From positions 1 through 15,745 of the forward strand of contig JAKQGT010000289.1 of the NCBI GenBank assembly GCA_029556005.1: DNA of 15,745 nt, read 5' to 3'. Source of the stretch: Chlamydiota bacterium (GTDB lineage: Bacteria > Chlamydiota > Chlamydiia > Chlamydiales > Simkaniaceae). The translations under genes were made by a program, and so were the position numbers. Below are positions 13,342 to 15,745 of the stretch, piece by piece. How positions within the stretch are numbered: position 1 is the stretch's first letter; each line of letters opens with the position of its first letter. The notes below the pieces were generated by a model. It ran no database searches and was not told the DNA's origin. It saw only the letters and a list, made by a program, of their open reading frames with translations.

Positions 13342-14198
13342 TTTCTTAACCACTCCCGCAATCTAAATCGACTTTGCAATGTTTTCTTGAGGGGGGGATT
13401 GAAAACACTACGGATGATCCCTTTAAAGCGATCGATTTTGATCCCCCGTGTCATGATGCCATCCCGTGCGATCGAGACCTTTCCCGTTTCTTCGGAGACA
13501 ACGATGAGAAGGGCATCTGTTAATTGGCTCACCCCTAAGGCTGCACGGTGGCGGGTTCCCATGGATTTAGCCACCTGTGAAGTGTCTTCTGCGAGCGGGA
13601 GAATAACTGAAGCTGCCACAATCGTTAGATTGCGGATGATAACAGCTCCGTCGTGGAGGGGAGTGGTTGTCGCAAAGATTGACTCTAAAAGCTCAGAAGA
13701 GAAGTTTGCGTTAAGCATGTAAGCCTTGAGGGCAAATTCATCGAGAGAATCTTCATTTTCAAGAGCAATGAGAGCCCCAATTTTTTTATCAGCTAGGCGG
13801 TAAGTAGAGGTCGCCAATTGGTCCAGAAATTTGTCAAATTCAGTGATTTCTTTATAACGTTTTCCTTTAAGGCTCAGTTTGGATAAGGCAACACGTAATT
13901 CAGGTTGGAAAATAATCAGGACAGCAATGACAGCTACACTGGAAACTTCTAGCATCAATTTGTGAAGGACGGGGAGGCTAAACCAAGAAGAAGCGGCAAA
14001 GATCAAGAGAAAGGCAAGAAGACCTAAAATTAAATCCATCGAACGGGTGTTCCAAAAGAAGGAAAGGAGGTAATTGATCATGATGGCAATGATCACAATT
14101 TCAATGATTGGACTGATCGTATAGTAAAAGGTCATGAGTCTATTCCAACATTCCGGTGCCTTAATGCTTTTTTGAGAAAAGAAAGCCATTTGACTCAT
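13338..14198 (-). CDS. cdaA: Diadenylate cyclase (CdaA/DacA/YbbP type)
   Basis: Condenses two ATP into the second messenger cyclic di-AMP at the inner membrane. From the ATG at 14198 it is 286 residues: three membrane helices (about 30-48, 54-73 and 83-97) ending in IFQPELRVAL, a short linker, then the DAC domain. The catalytic motifs are intact: LHDGAVII (Asp183-Gly-Ala) and GTRHRAALG (Arg216-His-Arg), followed by LIVVSEETGKVSIARDG. I chose 14198 because AAGGAA lies about eight bases upstream; a TTG at 14225 would add nine residues, and an ATG at 14207 touches the AAGGA. In Chlamydia the equivalent enzyme makes c-di-AMP that host STING detects. It heads the five-gene minus-strand operon and is divergent from cydA. 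Confidence 0.94.
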   Translation of the reverse strand: MSQMAFFSQKSIKAPECWNRLMTFYYTISPIIEIVIIAIMINYLLSFFWNTRSMDLILGLLAFLLIFAASSWFSLPVLHKLMLEVSSVAVIAVLIIFQPELRVALSKLSLKGKRYKEITEFDKFLDQLATSTYRLADKKIGALIALENEDSLDEFALKAYMLNANFSSELLESIFATTTPLHDGAVIIRNLTIVAASVILPLAEDTSQVAKSMGTRHRAALGVSQLTDALLIVVSEETGKVSIARDGIMTRGIKIDRFKGIIRSVFNPPLKKTLQSRFRLREWLRK

Positions 14199-14237
14199 TG
14201 TAGTCATTCCTTGACTTGCTTGCAAGGTGAAGATGCA

Positions 14238-14266
14238 TTGACAAATAAAATTTAAAAGTAATAGGT
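14238..14266 (+). promoter_or_regulatory. Probable cydA promoter
   Basis: A perfect TTGACA (14238-14243) is followed by an AT-rich spacer and a weak -10 region, TAATAG (14259-14264) at 15 bp or ATAGGT (14261-14266) at 17 bp. It lies about 30-55 bases before the cydA ATG. The same gap must also promote the cdaA operon in the other direction, for which I see no clear boxes. AGGAG at 14284-14288, six bases before the ATG, is the cydA ribosome site. Confidence 0.45.
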
Positions 14267-14294
14267 TGTTTGGGAAACATGGCAGGAGTGTGAC

Positions 14295-15668
14295 ATGGAA
14301 GTCATTACATTATCGCGTATCCAGTTTGCATTAACTGCTGGATTTCACTATCTCTATCCTCCCCTTAGTATTGGGTTGAGTTTGATGATTGTTATTATGG
14401 AGGGGATCTATCTCAAAACAAAGAACCCCCTTTATCGGACAATGACGATGTTTTGGACGAGAATTTTTGCCCTGAGCTTTGCCATGGGTGTTGCTACGGG
14501 GCTTGTGCAGCTATTTGCTTTTGGAAACAATTGGTCGGAATACTCTCGCTTTGTAGGGGATGTTTTCGGAAGTGCTTTAGCAGCTGAAGGGGTGTTTGCT
14601 TTTTTCTTAGAAGCAGGATTTATTGGACTCATGCTGTTTGGGTGGAATCGGGTGAAACCAGGGATTCACTATATGGCATCGATCTGTGTGGCTTTTGGCG
14701 CCCATTTCAGCGCCACTTGGATTGTGGCAGCGAATTCATGGATGCAAACGCCTACAGGGTATGAAATTGTGGGTACGGGAGGGGAAGCCCATGCGATCAT
14801 TACGAGTTTTTGGGGGATGATCTTTAACCCTTCCTTTTTAGACCGTTTGACCCATGTTTTGATCGGGTGTTGGCTGACAGGAGCCTTTATGGTGATTAGC
14901 GTATGCGCCTACTACTTTCTGAAAAAAAAGCATTTGGATTTTGCTAGGATAGGGATGAAGCTGGGGATTACGATTGCCTTTGTGATGGCTATTTTGCAGC
15001 TTTTTTCAGCCGATAGTTCTGCAAGGTTAGTTGCAAAATACCAGCCTGCTAAACTAGCAGCTATGGAAGGGATCTATCAAACACAATCCCATGCCCCCAT
15101 GAGTCTGATCGGATGGCCTGATAGCGAGACGGAGGAGGTTCATGCGATTCAAATTCCAGGATTACTCAGTTTCTTGATCGGTCGAAGTGTAGCCCAGCCT
15201 GTGGTAGGGCTCGATCAGTTTCCTAAGAGTGACTGGCCGAATGTTCCCGCAGTTTTTCAGTTTTATCATGTCATGATCTACATGTGGTGTGGGATGTTTT
15301 TAGGAGCTATTTTGGGCTTTATCTTGTGGAAACGAAAAGCCTTAGAAAAAGGGAAATGGATCCACCGCTATCTAGTTCTCTGTGTGGCTTTTCCATTCAT
15401 TGCGAATGAGGTGGGTTGGTTTACAGCCGAAATGGGAAGACAGCCTTGGATTGTTTATAATGTCCTGAGAACGTCGCAAGGGGCCTCTCCTTCCGTTGTA
15501 GCTAGCCAGGTGATTGGCTCCCTGATCATGTTTTCCGTGATCTATATTTTCCTTTTTTCCCTTTTCATTTTTCTTTTAAACCGGAAAATCAAGGCGGGTC
15601 CCGAAGAAGAGAAAAAAGGGAGCGCTGCTTTATACCGCGACCCCTACTCATCCCCATCAGGAGTATAA
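14295..15668 (+). CDS. cydA: Cytochrome bd ubiquinol oxidase subunit I
   Basis: Haem-bearing subunit of the high-affinity quinol oxidase that reduces oxygen to water in the inner membrane. The start MEVITLSRIQFALTAGFHYL is typical. Haem ligands correspond to His18, His187 (LTHVLIG) and Met327 (FYHVMIYM); the conserved glutamates are Glu98 and Glu106 in ALAAEGVFAFFLEAGF-type context. The quinol-loop residues PAKLAAMEG (Lys253, Glu258) and the GWFTAEMGRQPW block (374-385) are present. Many membrane helices are evident. With 457 residues it is the short-Q-loop form, compared with about 520 in E. coli. AGGAG six bases upstream supports the start. The cydB gene follows three bases after the stop, so the two form an operon, the same order as in Chlamydia. 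Confidence 0.97.
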   Translation: MEVITLSRIQFALTAGFHYLYPPLSIGLSLMIVIMEGIYLKTKNPLYRTMTMFWTRIFALSFAMGVATGLVQLFAFGNNWSEYSRFVGDVFGSALAAEGVFAFFLEAGFIGLMLFGWNRVKPGIHYMASICVAFGAHFSATWIVAANSWMQTPTGYEIVGTGGEAHAIITSFWGMIFNPSFLDRLTHVLIGCWLTGAFMVISVCAYYFLKKKHLDFARIGMKLGITIAFVMAILQLFSADSSARLVAKYQPAKLAAMEGIYQTQSHAPMSLIGWPDSETEEVHAIQIPGLLSFLIGRSVAQPVVGLDQFPKSDWPNVPAVFQFYHVMIYMWCGMFLGAILGFILWKRKALEKGKWIHRYLVLCVAFPFIANEVGWFTAEMGRQPWIVYNVLRTSQGASPSVVASQVIGSLIMFSVIYIFLFSLFIFLLNRKIKAGPEEEKKGSAALYRDPYSSPSGV

Positions 15669-15671
15669 TTT

Positions 15672-15745
15672 ATGGACCAATTACAGGTGTTTCATATTAT
15701 TTGGTATCTCGTCATTGGGGCGAGTGTTATTTTCTACACGGTTTT
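15672..15745 (+). CDS. cydB: Cytochrome bd oxidase subunit II (start only, runs off right edge)
   Basis: Only the first 24 codons are visible: a short polar start, MDQLQVFHIIW, leading into a hydrophobic segment, LVIGASVIFYTV. The assignment rests mainly on position: it begins three bases after the cydA stop with its own AGGAG (15659-15663) eight bases before the ATG, and cydB normally follows cydA. The protein would complete the bd oxidase heterodimer. Confidence 0.85.
   Translation, partial: MDQLQVFHIIWYLVIGASVIFYTV

Noticed and set aside
13085..13722. Plus-strand ORFs opposite cdaR and cdaA
   Set aside because: The minus-strand frames carry the intact DGA and RHR catalytic motifs and the YbbR region; the plus-strand frames show no family features.

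Overview
The window looks like chromosomal DNA from a member of the Chlamydiae, most likely an environmental (Parachlamydia/Waddlia/Simkania-like) lineage rather than Chlamydia itself. The basis is gene order. A uvrA-pyk pair sits at the left. At the right is a block of lipid A acyltransferase, YbbR protein, diadenylate cyclase, cydA and cydB. From memory, both blocks have counterparts in Chlamydia trachomatis (CT332-333 and CT010-014). Base composition is moderate, intergenic DNA is AT-rich, and several genes (a PEP synthase, a membrane/HIT-like fusion protein and a tail-anchored unknown) are not part of the core I recall for Chlamydia.

Layout. 1-1656 is the N-terminal part of uvrA (minus strand, running off the left edge). 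It is divergent from pyk (1701-3503), a long pyruvate kinase with an extra C-terminal domain. 3739-4521 encodes an unknown protein with one C-terminal membrane segment. 4474-5301 (minus) is a broken alpha/beta-hydrolase gene. 5556-7904 is ppsA, which catalyses the reverse direction of the pyruvate kinase step, so the two PEP/pyruvate enzymes lie close together. 8125-9015 encodes a membrane protein fused to a HIT-like domain. 9027-14198 is a tight five-gene minus-strand operon, in transcription order cdaA (c-di-AMP synthase), cdaR/ybbR, a family 4 glycosyltransferase, an LpxL-like acyltransferase and rsmE. Every junction in it overlaps. Divergent from it, cydA (14295-15668) and the start of cydB encode cytochrome bd oxidase.

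The most unusual content is a set of three long near-palindromes at 3487-3650, 4773-4935 and 5295-5454. Each is about 160-164 bp and non-coding, and each has arms that pair over essentially their whole length. They share short internal boxes at matching offsets, so they look like diverged members of one MITE-like family. Copy 2 is flanked by TA (within CTAG) on both sides. Deleting it with one flank rejoins the two halves of the hydrolase gene in frame into a 220-codon ORF with an apparently complete catalytic triad. Copy 3 sits at the 5' end of the same gene, and its removal would restore a GTG start with an upstream AGGA. Copy 1 supplies the last five codons and the stop of pyk. I saw no tRNA, rRNA, CRISPR array or transposase gene.
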